Source: Paenalicyclobacillus cellulosilyticus (GTDB taxonomy: Bacteria > Bacillota > Bacilli > Alicyclobacillales > Alicyclobacillaceae). From it: 37,791 nucleotides of DNA. The stretch covers positions 1 through 37,791 of the forward strand of contig NZ_BMOY01000027.1 of assembly GCF_014647315.1 (NCBI RefSeq). Reading direction: 5' to 3'. Under the pieces are notes generated by a model, which did not search any database, was not told where the DNA came from, and saw nothing but the letters and a program-made list of their open reading frames with translations. A program made the position numbers and the translations under genes. Below, in pieces: positions 7,370-16,372 of the stretch; position 1 is the stretch's first letter; every line of letters starts with the position of its first letter.

Positions 7370-8800
7370 GTGGGAAAAGGAGCGATTGTGCTGGCGGCTG
7401 GACTGGGGACGCGCATGAAGTCCAAGCGCCACAAGGTGCTGCATGAAGTGTGCGGCAAACCGATGATCCACCACATCCTGGACCAGCTCGAACGGCTCGC
7501 GTTGGATCAGGTCATCGTCGTCGTCGGGCAACAGCGGGAAGCGGTTGCGGCGGCCGTGGCCGGGCGGGCGGAGGTGGCGGTGCAGGAGGAGCAGCTCGGC
7601 ACCGGCCACGCTGTCCGGTGCGCCCTGCCGCGTCTGCGCGCGGACGTCGACTCAGTGGTGGTGTTGTACGGCGACGCGCCGCTCATCCAGGCGGAGACCG
7701 TCGGCCGCCTGCTCGACGAACGGGAGAAGCGTGGCGCCGCCGCCGTTGCGCTGGTGGCGACCCTCGACGACCCAACCGGGCTGGGCCGCGTCCTGCTCGC
7801 TCCGGACGGACAGGTGGAACGGGTGGTCGAGGAGAAGGACGCTTCGCCCGCCGAGCGGCAGATCCGGCTCATCAACACCGGGATTTACGCGTTCGCGAGC
7901 GACTTGCTTCGCGGCGCTGTGGCGCGGCTGCGCCCGGACAACGCGCAGCACGAATACTACCTGACGGACACGTTGGCCATCCTGCGCCAGGACGGCCATG
8001 CGGTGTGGCCGCTCGAGGTCGAAGATCCGGAAGAGATTGCGAGCGTCAACGACCGCGTGCAATTGGCGGCGGTGGAGCGCATCCTGCGCCGGCGCATCTG
8101 CCGCCGCTGGATGCAGGCGGGTGTCACCATTGTCGATCCAGACGCCACGTACATCGGCCCGGACGTCGTCATCGGCCGCGACACGGTCATCTGGCCGGGC
8201 ACCCTGCTCGAGGGGCGCACCGTGATTGGCGAGGATTGCGTCATCGGGCCGTACGCGCGCTTGCGCGATGCGGTGATTCACGAGGGGGTGACCGTCGAGC
8301 ACTCCGTGGTGCTTGCCAGCGAGATTGGCCGCGGGACGAGCGTCGGGCCGTTCGCTTACATCCGGCCGGGCTGCCGGATTGGCGAGCGGGTGCGCCTCGG
8401 TGACTTTGTGGAGGTCAAGCAGTCGTCCATCGGAGACGACAGCAAGGTCAGCCATCTGGCGTACGTGGGGGATGCGGTCATCGGGCAGCGCGTCAACATC
8501 GGCTGCGGGGTCATCACCGTCAACTACGACGGCGAGCGCAAGCACCAGACCGTCGTCGGGGACGACAGCTTCGTCGGTTCCAACGTCAACCTCATCGCAC
8601 CGGTGACGGTGGGCGCGGGCGCTTACGTGTGCGCCGGATCGACCATCACCGACGAGGTGCCGCCGGACGGTTTCGCCATCGCCCGCGCGCGGCAGGTCAC
8701 GAAACCGGACTACGTGAAGCGGTGGAAGTCGCGCCGTGCGGCGCAGGCCACCAGCGACATGCCTTCATCCCCGGCAGACCGGCGAGAGAACGAGAGGTGA
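7370..8800 (+). CDS. glmU: Bifunctional N-acetylglucosamine-1-phosphate uridyltransferase / glucosamine-1-phosphate acetyltransferase
   Basis: 476 residues. The N-terminal nucleotidyltransferase domain has [11 protein letters not shown] near residue 8 and QLGTGHAV, and NTGIYAF near residue 175. From about 255 on, the protein is a left-handed beta-helix of hexapeptide repeats, including [12 protein letters not shown] and [10 protein letters not shown]. GlmU makes UDP-GlcNAc for peptidoglycan and teichoic acids. The GTG at 7370 is the only start that keeps the first strand; its Shine-Dalgarno (GCGGGGGCG) is modest. The last 15-20 residues are a low-complexity tail beyond the usual end. prs begins 8 nt after the stop. 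Confidence 0.96.
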   Translation: MGKGAIVLAAGLGTRMKSKRHKVLHEVCGKPMIHHILDQLERLALDQVIVVVGQQREAVAAAVAGRAEVAVQEEQLGTGHAVRCALPRLRADVDSVVVLYGDAPLIQAETVGRLLDEREKRGAAAVALVATLDDPTGLGRVLLAPDGQVERVVEEKDASPAERQIRLINTGIYAFASDLLRGAVARLRPDNAQHEYYLTDTLAILRQDGHAVWPLEVEDPEEIASVNDRVQLAAVERILRRRICRRWMQAGVTIVDPDATYIGPDVVIGRDTVIWPGTLLEGRTVIGEDCVIGPYARLRDAVIHEGVTVEHSVVLASEIGRGTSVGPFAYIRPGCRIGERVRLGDFVEVKQSSIGDDSKVSHLAYVGDAVIGQRVNIGCGVITVNYDGERKHQTVVGDDSFVGSNVNLIAPVTVGAGAYVCAGSTITDEVPPDGFAIARARQVTKPDYVKRWKSRRAAQATSDMPSSPADRRENER

Positions 8801-8807
8801 ACCATTC

Positions 8808-9752
8808 GTGTCCAGAGACGCAGAACTCAAGCTGTTTACCGGCAACGCGAACCCGGAGCTCGCCAAGGAGATTGCGGACCAGATTGGGGTGCCGCTCGGG
8901 GACTGCTACGTCGGCCGTTTCATGGACGGCGAGGTCCAGATCCGCCTCGGCGAGAGCGTGCGCGGCGCCAATGTGTTCGTGATCCAGCCCACCTCGACGC
9001 CGGTCAACGAGCATCTGATGGAGCTGCTCATTATGATTGACGCCCTCAAGCGCGCGTCGGCCAAGTCCATCAACGTGGTCATCCCGTACTACGGGTATGC
9101 CCGCCAAGACCGCAAGGCGCGCGCCCGCGATCCCATCACGGCGAAGCTGGTCGCGAACCTGCTCGACAAGGCGGGCGCGAACCGCATCATCTGCATGGAC
9201 CTGCACGTCGGCCAGATCCAAGGTTTCTTCGATATCCCGCTGGATCACCTGGTCGCCATGCCCATCCTCGCCAACTATTTTCTCGCCAAGAACCTGCCCG
9301 ATCCGGTCGTCGTCTCACCGGATCCCGGCTCGGTGACGCGGGCGCGGGCGTTCGCCGAGCGGTTGGGGGCGCCGCTCGCCATCATCGACAAGCGGCGGCC
9401 GGACGTCAACGTGGCGGAAGTGATGAACATCATCGGCGACATCAAGGGGCGGACCGCCATTCTCATCGACGACATGATCGACACGGCGGGGACCATCACC
9501 CTGGGCGCCAAGGCTTTGCTCGAGCGCGGGGCCAAAGCGGTGTACGCCTGCTGCACGCATCCGGTCCTGTCGGGCGACGGTGTCAAGCGCCTCGCGGAGT
9601 CGCCGATTGAGGAGGTCGTGGTCACCAACACCATCACCCTGCCGCCCGAAAAGCGGATCCCGAAGATCACCGTCCTCTCCGTCGCGGAACTCATCGCCGA
9701 AGCCATCCTGCGCGTCCACACCCATCGTTCCATCAGCCAGCTGTTCGATTGA
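8808..9752 (+). CDS. prs: Ribose-phosphate pyrophosphokinase (PRPP synthetase)
   Basis: 314 residues, full length for the class I enzyme. It has [43 protein letters not shown], the metal-binding [12 protein letters not shown], and the ribose-phosphate loop [10 protein letters not shown]. It converts ribose 5-phosphate and ATP to PRPP, the effector of PurR and substrate of Hpt, both encoded in this window. The GTG at 8808 has GAGAGGTGA (8792-8800) 7 nt upstream, overlapping the glmU stop. As in B. subtilis it is coexpressed with glmU. Confidence 0.96.
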   Translation: MSRDAELKLFTGNANPELAKEIADQIGVPLGDCYVGRFMDGEVQIRLGESVRGANVFVIQPTSTPVNEHLMELLIMIDALKRASAKSINVVIPYYGYARQDRKARARDPITAKLVANLLDKAGANRIICMDLHVGQIQGFFDIPLDHLVAMPILANYFLAKNLPDPVVVSPDPGSVTRARAFAERLGAPLAIIDKRRPDVNVAEVMNIIGDIKGRTAILIDDMIDTAGTITLGAKALLERGAKAVYACCTHPVLSGDGVKRLAESPIEEVVVTNTITLPPEKRIPKITVLSVAELIAEAILRVHTHRSISQLFD

Positions 9753-9762
9753 GGCGGGCCGG

Positions 9763-10350
9763 ATGAAGGTCATCGTCGGCTTGGGCAATCCGGGGCCAGA
9801 GTACGCGCAAACAAGGCACAACGTGGGGTTTTGGGTGGTGGACCGCCTGGCGGACCGCTGGCAGGCGGGCGCGGGCAAGGAGAAGTGGCGGGCCTGGGTG
9901 GCCGAGGTCCGCTGTGGCGCGGAAAAAGTCTTGCTCGTCAAACCGTTGACGTACATGAACCAAAGCGGCGAGAGTGTCCGCGCGGTGATCAACTTTTACC
10001 GGGATCTCGACATCACCCGCGACCTCATCGTCGTCTACGACGACATGGACTTTGCGCCGGGGGAGATCCGCTTGCGCCAAAAAGGCAGTGCGGGCGGGCA
10101 CAACGGTATGAAATCGGTCATCGCCCACCTCGGCAGCGAGGTGTTTCCGCGTGTGCGCGTCGGCATCGGCCGACCGGGGCCAGGGGCGGACGTGGTGTCG
10201 TACGTCCTCAGCCCGTTCCCGCCGCAGGAACGTCTGCGGGTGGAGGCGGCGGCGGAGCGGGCGGCGAACGCCATCGAGTTCGCCGTTCAGCATACGTTCG
10301 AGCTGGCGATGAACCGGTTCAACCGGCCGCCCGAGGCATGCGGGGGGTGA
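9763..10350 (+). CDS. pth: Peptidyl-tRNA hydrolase (SpoVC)
   Basis: 195 residues. The catalytic His19 lies in TRHNVGFWV, Asn9 in GLGNPGPEY, Asn66 in TYMNQSGE, and YDDMD and GGHNGMKS follow as expected. It frees peptides from tRNA after abortive translation. In B. subtilis the gene is spoVC, named for a sporulation-defective allele. B. subtilis has ctc (a general-stress L25 protein) between prs and pth; here only 10 bp separate them, so ctc is absent. Confidence 0.96.
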   Translation: MKVIVGLGNPGPEYAQTRHNVGFWVVDRLADRWQAGAGKEKWRAWVAEVRCGAEKVLLVKPLTYMNQSGESVRAVINFYRDLDITRDLIVVYDDMDFAPGEIRLRQKGSAGGHNGMKSVIAHLGSEVFPRVRVGIGRPGPGADVVSYVLSPFPPQERLRVEAAAERAANAIEFAVQHTFELAMNRFNRPPEACGG

Positions 10351-10416
10351 ACGTCCGGGCGTCCGGGTATCCCCTCGGTGCGGGTGCACCTGGATTACCG
10401 CCCGCATCCCATGGCG

Positions 10417-10446
10417 GTATGAGGCGCGCCGCCGTCACCCATACTA
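10417..10446 (+). promoter_or_regulatory. Sigma-G promoter of fin
   Basis: GTATG (10417-10421) and CATACTA (10440-10446) match GHATR and CATNHTA completely, with an 18-bp spacer. In B. subtilis, fin is a forespore gene transcribed by sigma-F and sigma-G, so the match fits the gene it precedes. Confidence 0.78.
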
Positions 10447-10481
10447 GTACGGACACGAAGGCGGAAGCAGGGGGAACGGCG

Positions 10482-10727
10482 GTGCGCATCGAGTATCTGT
10501 GCAGGCATTGCCACCATATGGTGGGCGAGATCGACCGCCCGGACTGGTCGTACGAGGATGCGGTCCAGATCCTCGGCCTCGGCCACCTGGATGAGGTGGA
10601 GCGGGCGCGGACCATCGCGTATAATGACCATGGGCGATGGATGTACATCCTCACCGTCTGCGACTACTGCCAGCAGGCGGTCGAGGCGCATCCGGAGTTG
10701 TTGGTGGAAGGCAAACTCCTGCAGTAG
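10482..10727 (+). CDS. fin: Anti-sigma-F factor Fin
   Basis: 81 residues with two CxxC pairs, CRHC near residue 7 and CDYC near residue 62, as in the zinc-ribbon-like Fin (YabK) family. The middle, GLGHLDEVERARTIAYN, parallels the B. subtilis segment after its first zinc pair. Fin binds sigma-F in the forespore and helps hand control over to sigma-G. The GTG at 10482 follows AGGGGG (10469-10474) by 7 nt. The position between pth and mfd is the conserved one, and the sigma-G promoter upstream supports the identity. Confidence 0.88.
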   Translation: MRIEYLCRHCHHMVGEIDRPDWSYEDAVQILGLGHLDEVERARTIAYNDHGRWMYILTVCDYCQQAVEAHPELLVEGKLLQ

Positions 10728-10740
10728 CGCGCCGCACAGA

Positions 10741-10785
10741 GGCGCGGCAGGGGTTATTATGCCTTTTGCCGCGCCTTTTGCCGCG
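10741..10785 (+). terminator. Probable terminator of fin, built on a 12-bp tandem duplication
   Basis: GGCGCGGCA (10741-10749) can pair with TGCCGCGCC (10767-10775), a 9-bp stem with a 17-nt loop, followed by TTTTG. The 12-mer CCTTTTGCCGCG is present twice in tandem (10762-10773 and 10774-10785). The second copy supplies the T-run after the stem. Confidence 0.5.
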
Positions 10786-10810
10786 CGCGTTCATCGCGAG
10801 GAGGAATAAC

Positions 10811-13800
10811 GTGATTGAGTTGGCTCGATTCGTTGCGGCGGATCAAGAGCTTCGCGAATTTTACGATAAGACCGACACATCCAACCACGACGGCATGGTG
10901 ACCGGGCTGTCGGGCAGCGCCCGCCACCTCTATTACGCGGCGCTGTACTTGTTGCACAAGGAACGCCATCCGTCGGGGGCGCTCGTCGTCGTCACGCACT
11001 CTGTCAGCCAAGCGACGGCGATTTGGGAAGACTTGCGAGAGTTGTTGCCTGAAGAACCGGTGCTGTTGTTCCCGGAGCGGGAACTCGCCATCGTCGACGT
11101 CGTGGCGTACAGCCGCGATGTCGTGAGCGATCGCGTCCGCGTCTTGCAGCACCTGTGCGAGGGGCGGCCGGCGCTGGTGGTGGCGACCATCGCCTCCGCG
11201 GTGCAGCCGGTGACCGCCAAGGCGCATTTTCGCCAGCGTCTGCTCACGTTCCGAGTCGGCGAGGACCCGGGCATCGGCAACCCGGCGGAGGCGTTGGTGC
11301 ACGCTGGATACGAGCGGGTGGACGTGGTCGAAAACCCGGGGCAGTTCTCCGTCCGCGGCGGCATCTTGGACGTGTTTCCGCTCGGGGCGGAGCATCCGTA
11401 CCGCATCGAGTTTTTCGATACGGAGGTCGATTCCATCCGCGCGTTCGACGTCGCCAGCCAGCGCTCCGTCGAGAAGTATGACGAAGTGACGGTCGGCCCT
11501 GCCCTCGACTTGCTCGTGCCGCAGGCGGTGATGGCCCAGGCGGCGGACCACCTGCAGCAACACCTCGACCAGCGGCTGCGCACGGTGACTGACCTGGAGG
11601 TGCGCGACCGGCTGCAGACGACGGTGGGGGCCGACATCCGCAAACTCAAAGACGGTTTGCCTTTTTACGGCTTGTCGCGGTATGTCGAGGCATTCCCCAA
11701 ACACGTGCACACCCTGCTCGACTACTGCATCGGCCGGACGATGGTGTGCTTCGACGAGCCGTCGCGCTTGACGGAGCGCCAGCGCGGCTTGGAGAAGGAG
11801 TTCGAGGAGTGGTTGTCGGCGGCGCTGTTGCGCGGGGAATTGTTGTCCGGCACGGTCAAACCCCCGGTCTTCGACCGGGTCTGGGAGCACCGCGGCATGA
11901 GCGGAATCCAGTTTTCCACGTTCGCCCGCGCCGGCGGGGCCGGCGGTCACCGCCTCGCGGCGGTGCTCAACGTGTCCGCCAAGGCGATGCAGAGCTTCCA
12001 CGGCCAGATGAACCTCCTCAAAACGGAGGTCCAGCGCTGGCAGCGCAGCGGCATGCGGGTGGTGTTCCTGGCGGCCACCCCGGAGCGCGCGGAACGCTTG
12101 GAGCGGGTGCTCGCCGACTACCGCATCCCGGCGGAACGGCGCGAGCGGTTTGCCGACGCGCGGGAACCCCAGATCCTCATCGGCAACCTGTCGGGCGGGT
12201 TCGAGCTGCCGCTGCTGCGCCTGGCGGCCGTCGTCGAGACGGAAGTGTTCACGTCGAAGAAGAAGGGCCGCCGGCTGCGGGCCGAGATGTCGAACGCCGA
12301 GCGGATCAAGAGCTACCAGGAGCTGAAGGTCGGCGATTACGTGGTCCACGTCAACCACGGCATCGGCAAGTATCTCGGCATCCGCACCCTCGAGATCGAC
12401 GGACGGCACAAGGACTACCTGCATCTGCAGTACGCGGGCAACGACAGCCTGTACGTGCCGGTGGAACAGATTGACCAGGTGCAGCGCTATATCGGCGCGG
12501 AGGACAAGGAGCCCAAGCTCTATCACCTGGGCGGCGGCGAGTGGAACCGGGTCAAGCGGCGGGTGTCGAAGTCGGTGCGCGACATCGCGGAGGACCTGCT
12601 CAAGCTGTACGCGGCGCGGGAGGCGACGCCGGGGTATGCGTTTTCACCCGACACGCCGTGGCAGAAGGACTTCGAGGCGATGTTCCCGTACGAGGAGACG
12701 CCGGATCAATTGCGGGCCATCGAGGAGATCAAGCGGGATATGGAGCGGCCGCGGCCGATGGACCGGCTGCTCTGCGGCGACGTCGGCTACGGGAAGACGG
12801 AGGTGGCCCTGCGCGCGGCGTTCAAGGCGGTGATGGACGGCAAGCAGGTGTGCGTTCTCGTGCCGACGACGGTGCTGGCGCACCAGCACTACGAGACGTT
12901 CAAGGAGCGGTTCTCCGGCTTCCCGGTGACGGTGGACGTCTTAAGCCGCTTCCGCAGCCGCAGCGAGACCCAGGCCATCCTCAAGGGGCTGCGGGAAGGG
13001 ACCATCGACGTCATCATCGGCACGCACCGCCTGTTGCAGAAGTCGGTGCAGTTCAAAGACCTGGGCCTGCTCATCATCGACGAGGAGCAGCGGTTCGGCG
13101 TCACGCACAAGGAACGGATCAAGCAACTGCGCACCAACGTCGACTGCCTGACGCTCACGGCGACGCCCATCCCGCGCACCCTGCACATGTCGATGATCGG
13201 CGTGCGCGACCTCTCGGTCATCGAGACGCCGCCGGAAAACCGGTTCCCGGTCCAGACGTACGTGGTGGAGTTCAACGAGAGCCTGGTGCGGGAGGCGATT
13301 GAGCGGGAGCTCGGCCGCGGCGGTCAGGTCTACTTCCTCTACAACAACGTGCAAGGCATCCAGTCGATGGCGGAACGCGTGCGCCGGCTGGTCCCGGAGG
13401 CGCGCGTGGCGGTGGCGCACGGGCAGCTCCCGGAAGACGAGTTGGAGCGGGTGATGCTCGACTTCCTGGAGGGCGAGATCGACGTCCTGGTCACGACGAC
13501 CATCATCGAGACCGGACTCGACATCCCGAACGTCAACACCTTGATTGTGTACGACGCGGACCGCCTCGGACTGGCGCAACTCTACCAACTGCGCGGCCGG
13601 GTCGGGCGTTCCAACCGGATTGCGTACGCCTACTTCACGTATCAGAAGGACAAGGTGCTGACCGAGGTGGCGGAGAAGCGGCTGCAGGCCATCAAGGAGT
13701 TCACGGAGCTGGGCAGCGGCTTTAAGATCGCGATGCGCGATCTCGCCATCCGCGGCGCGGGCAACCTGCTCGGCGCGGAGCAACACGGGTTCATCAATTC

Positions 13801-14365
13801 GGTGGGGTTCGAGATGTACAACGAGATGCTGGCGCAAGCCATCAAGGAGCTGCGCGGCGTGCAGGAGAAGGAGCAGCCGGAGCCCGCCATCGAGCTGGCG
13901 GTGGAGGCGTACATCCCGGATACGTACATCCCGGATGCGACCCAGAAGATTGCGATGTACAAGAAGTTCAAGTACGTCCGGAGCCTGGAGGCGGCGGACG
14001 ACCTCGAGGACGAGCTGGTGGACCGCTACGGCGACCTGCCGGAGCCGGTGCACAACCTGCTCGACATCACGCGCATCAAGAGCCTGGCCATGGCGCACGG
14101 GATTGACCACATCGCCGATCACGGCCAGGATACCATCCTCCGCTTCCGGGACGAGGCCGCGGCGCAAATGGATTTCGCGAAACTCAACGCCCTTTCCCAC
14201 CGGCACAAGGGCCAGTTGTCGCGCCCTGCCGGCGGCCTGCAGGTGGCGTTCCGGCTGCGGGGGCTGTCCGACCGGGAGCGGTGCCAGGCGCTGTTGCGCT
14301 TCCTCAGGGAATTGCCGGAAGCGATGAAGAAGACCGAGCAGGAGGTCGAAGAGCTTGCACGATAG
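10811..14365 (+). CDS. mfd: Transcription-repair coupling factor
   Basis: 1184 residues. The N-terminal UvrB-like region holds VVENPGQFSVRGGILDVFP near residues 175-195. The RNA-polymerase-interacting region includes YVVHVNHGIGKYLGI. The RecG-like translocase has Walker A GDVGYGKTE at 656 and DEEQ at 757, then TATPIPRTLHMSMIG, and a C-terminal TRCF domain follows. Mfd displaces stalled RNA polymerase and recruits UvrA to lesions. The GTG at 10811 follows AGGAGG (10799-10804) by 6 nt. The stop lies inside the start of the next gene, so the two are coupled. Confidence 0.97.
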   Translation: MIELARFVAADQELREFYDKTDTSNHDGMVTGLSGSARHLYYAALYLLHKERHPSGALVVVTHSVSQATAIWEDLRELLPEEPVLLFPERELAIVDVVAYSRDVVSDRVRVLQHLCEGRPALVVATIASAVQPVTAKAHFRQRLLTFRVGEDPGIGNPAEALVHAGYERVDVVENPGQFSVRGGILDVFPLGAEHPYRIEFFDTEVDSIRAFDVASQRSVEKYDEVTVGPALDLLVPQAVMAQAADHLQQHLDQRLRTVTDLEVRDRLQTTVGADIRKLKDGLPFYGLSRYVEAFPKHVHTLLDYCIGRTMVCFDEPSRLTERQRGLEKEFEEWLSAALLRGELLSGTVKPPVFDRVWEHRGMSGIQFSTFARAGGAGGHRLAAVLNVSAKAMQSFHGQMNLLKTEVQRWQRSGMRVVFLAATPERAERLERVLADYRIPAERRERFADAREPQILIGNLSGGFELPLLRLAAVVETEVFTSKKKGRRLRAEMSNAERIKSYQELKVGDYVVHVNHGIGKYLGIRTLEIDGRHKDYLHLQYAGNDSLYVPVEQIDQVQRYIGAEDKEPKLYHLGGGEWNRVKRRVSKSVRDIAEDLLKLYAAREATPGYAFSPDTPWQKDFEAMFPYEETPDQLRAIEEIKRDMERPRPMDRLLCGDVGYGKTEVALRAAFKAVMDGKQVCVLVPTTVLAHQHYETFKERFSGFPVTVDVLSRFRSRSETQAILKGLREGTIDVIIGTHRLLQKSVQFKDLGLLIIDEEQRFGVTHKERIKQLRTNVDCLTLTATPIPRTLHMSMIGVRDLSVIETPPENRFPVQTYVVEFNESLVREAIERELGRGGQVYFLYNNVQGIQSMAERVRRLVPEARVAVAHGQLPEDELERVMLDFLEGEIDVLVTTTIIETGLDIPNVNTLIVYDADRLGLAQLYQLRGRVGRSNRIAYAYFTYQKDKVLTEVAEKRLQAIKEFTELGSGFKIAMRDLAIRGAGNLLGAEQHGFINSVGFEMYNEMLAQAIKELRGVQEKEQPEPAIELAVEAYIPDTYIPDATQKIAMYKKFKYVRSLEAADDLEDELVDRYGDLPEPVHNLLDITRIKSLAMAHGIDHIADHGQDTILRFRDEAAAQMDFAKLNALSHRHKGQLSRPAGGLQVAFRLRGLSDRERCQALLRFLRELPEAMKKTEQEVEELAR

Positions 14366-15467
14366 GGCACAGAGCAGTCTCGGCAGCATCCTTGGCCGAA
14401 CCTTCGGCCGCACCGTTCGTCTGCGTCAAGGCGCACGCACCGCGTGGACGGTGGCTGCCGCCTTGGGTACGGCGGTCTGGCTGACCGGTTGCGGCGCACT
14501 GGTGAAGACGGCGCACGCGCCGACGGTGGACGAGCAGACCTTGCAACAACAGGCTGGGCAGACCGCCCAAGGCGGACCGGCAGGCCAGCACACGGGCCTC
14601 ATGGCGGATCCGAAGTACGGCGGCCCGGTGGTGGCGACGTACCGCGGCGGCACCCTGACCAAGCAAGAACTGGACCAGCAGTACAACCTGCTCGTGGTGT
14701 TCCCGCACGTCCAGCCGCGGCCGTCGAAGGCCGAATTCCTCAAGCAGTACGTGGTCCTCTACAAGTATGTGTACGCCCAAGCGGTGAAGTCGGGTGCGGC
14801 GAAGCCGGACCCGGCGCAGGCGGCCTCTTCGGCCGACAGCTTCCTGCAGCAAGTGGCGCAACAGGATGGGAAGAGCGAAGCCCAGGAACAACAGCGCCTC
14901 GCCGACCTCGGACTGCACCGGGACGACCTGGTGCGCTTGTTCGAGAAGCAACAGGTGGTCACCGCGTATCTGAACCAGCTTGTGGCGAAGTCGCCGCTTC
15001 CGGACGAGATCGCCAAACAATACTACGATGCCCACAAAGCGGAGTGCGTACGGGTGACGGTGCAGCACATCCTGGTCAAGGACCTTGCGCTGGCGAAGAA
15101 AATTGTGGCGCAGTTGCGCGCAGGTGCCAGCTTCGACCAGCTGGCGGACAAGTACTCCGTCGACACGGGGGCGAAGGATACGCACGGCAAGTACGTGGAC
15201 GCGTTTGTTCCTACGTTTGTCCCCAACTTCGCCAAGGCGTGCCTCACCTTGCCCATCGGCCAGGTGAGCGATCCGGTGCATACCCAGTACGGATACCACG
15301 TGATGCGTGTTTTGGCGCGCAAGCCGCTCGACTTCGCGGAGGCGAAGCAGGACATCCTGAACCTGCCCGACGTCCAGGCGGAGGTGCAGCAGAAGGTCGG
15401 CCAGTCGGTGTACAACCAGGTCGTGCACGCGGCAGACGTCAAGGTGGTCCCGGGCGCCAAACTGTGA
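14355..15467 (+). CDS. Foldase lipoprotein with parvulin-type peptidyl-prolyl isomerase domain (PrsA/SurA-like)
   Basis: 370 residues. A hydrophobic stretch ends in the lipobox L-T-G-C at about 43-46, so the protein should be lipid-anchored outside the membrane. A linker and an alpha-helical SurA_N-like region (about 95-220) precede a parvulin domain (about 230-325) with VQHILVKDLALAKKIVAQL, ASFDQLADKYSVD and GYHVMRVL. Such proteins help secreted proteins fold. The TTG at 14355 has AGGAGG (14340-14345) 9 nt upstream and overlaps the mfd stop by 11 bp. B. subtilis has no such gene between mfd and spoVT. The exact orthologue (PrsA or a spore-specific paralogue) is uncertain. Confidence 0.85.
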   Translation: MHDRAQSSLGSILGRTFGRTVRLRQGARTAWTVAAALGTAVWLTGCGALVKTAHAPTVDEQTLQQQAGQTAQGGPAGQHTGLMADPKYGGPVVATYRGGTLTKQELDQQYNLLVVFPHVQPRPSKAEFLKQYVVLYKYVYAQAVKSGAAKPDPAQAASSADSFLQQVAQQDGKSEAQEQQRLADLGLHRDDLVRLFEKQQVVTAYLNQLVAKSPLPDEIAKQYYDAHKAECVRVTVQHILVKDLALAKKIVAQLRAGASFDQLADKYSVDTGAKDTHGKYVDAFVPTFVPNFAKACLTLPIGQVSDPVHTQYGYHVMRVLARKPLDFAEAKQDILNLPDVQAEVQQKVGQSVYNQVVHAADVKVVPGAKL

Positions 15468-15510
15468 GACGGACCGCCGCCCTGATGTCCGCGGGTGTGG
15501 CGGCAGTCCT

Positions 15511-15540
15511 GCATAGAGGGATGGGGGGCGCTGCATAATA
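15511..15540 (+). promoter_or_regulatory. Sigma-G promoter of spoVT
   Basis: GCATA (15511-15515) and CATAATA (15534-15540) are full matches to GHATR and CATNHTA, with an 18-bp spacer. B. subtilis spoVT is a sigma-G gene. The predicted transcript has a leader of about 90 nt. Confidence 0.82.
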
Positions 15541-15639
15541 AGCCCACGTCAGGTACCCGCTGCAGCCACGGCAAGTCGAGGTGACGCAATCCACATACAG
15601 GGCGGTTGGTGAATTCTCCAGAGAGCGAGGGATCTCAGG

Positions 15640-16179
15640 TTGAAGGCGACAGGCATCGTGCGCAGGATTGATGACCTCGGCCGTGTGGTGATTCCCAAGG
15701 AGATTCGGCGTACGCTCAGGATCCGCGAAGGTGACCCCTTGGAGATCTTCGTCGACCGCGACGGGGAGGTCATCCTCAAGAAGTACTCTCCCATCGGCGA
15801 ACTGGGCGATTTTGCGAAGGAGTACGCGGAATCGCTGGCGGATGCCACCGGCCATGTGGCCATCATCACCGACCGGGACATCATCATCGCGGTGGCAGGC
15901 GCGTCCAAGAAGGAGTACCTGGAGAAGCCCATCAGCGAAGACGTGGAGCAGGCGATGGAGGAGCGCAAGGTCGTCGTCAACGGGACGCCGGGGGAGTATT
16001 CCGTCGTGCGGGACCGGCCGGAGCGCATGGCGCGGGTCATCGCGCCCATCATCGCCGCGGGGGACCCCATCGGCGCCGTGATTCTGCTCTCCCGCGAGGC
16101 GGAGGCGAAGATGGGGGATTTGGAGCGGAAGTTGGCAGAGACGGCAGCGGGGTTCCTGGGCAAACAGATGGAGCAGTGA
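15640..16179 (+). CDS. spoVT: Stage V sporulation protein T (AbrB-family forespore regulator)
   Basis: 179 residues. The N-terminal swapped-hairpin DNA-binding domain (1-50) is nearly identical to B. subtilis SpoVT: MKATGIVRRIDDLGRVVIP, then RRTLRIREGDPLEIFVDRDG. A GAF-like ligand domain follows, with GHVAIITDRDIIIAVAGASKKEYLEKPIS and GDPIGAVILLSREA. SpoVT tunes sigma-G genes late in the forespore. The TTG at 15640 gives the conserved N-terminus and has GAGGGAT (15627-15633) 6 nt upstream. It is followed by a strong terminator and is probably monocistronic. Confidence 0.97.
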   Translation: MKATGIVRRIDDLGRVVIPKEIRRTLRIREGDPLEIFVDRDGEVILKKYSPIGELGDFAKEYAESLADATGHVAIITDRDIIIAVAGASKKEYLEKPISEDVEQAMEERKVVVNGTPGEYSVVRDRPERMARVIAPIIAAGDPIGAVILLSREAEAKMGDLERKLAETAAGFLGKQMEQ

Positions 16180-16216
16180 GACAGGTTTCATGACGGACTG
16201 ATTCGGTGCAGCACGC

Positions 16217-16251
16217 CCCTGTGGCGCCGCGAAGGTGCCGCAGGGTTTTTT
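16217..16251 (+). terminator. Intrinsic terminator of spoVT
   Basis: A 12-bp stem with two wobble pairs joins 16217-16228 and 16234-16245 around a GCGAA loop. It is followed by TTTTTT (16246-16251). Confidence 0.92.
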
Positions 16252-16372
16252 GCTGCCGCGCAGTGCCTGCGGGTTTGCGTCTTGTCGCGGCGGTGGACTA
16301 TCCCCTCTTTGGCCCACATACCGTAGGGTGGGAAGGATCTCGCGCCCGTCCGTGCGAATCCATTTCAGGAAA

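Noticed and set aside
16317..16325. Sigma-K or sigma-E promoter before the SpoVB-like gene (CATACCGTA)
   Set aside because: The -10 fits sigma-K loosely, but neither a sigma-K nor a sigma-E -35 lies at the right distance.
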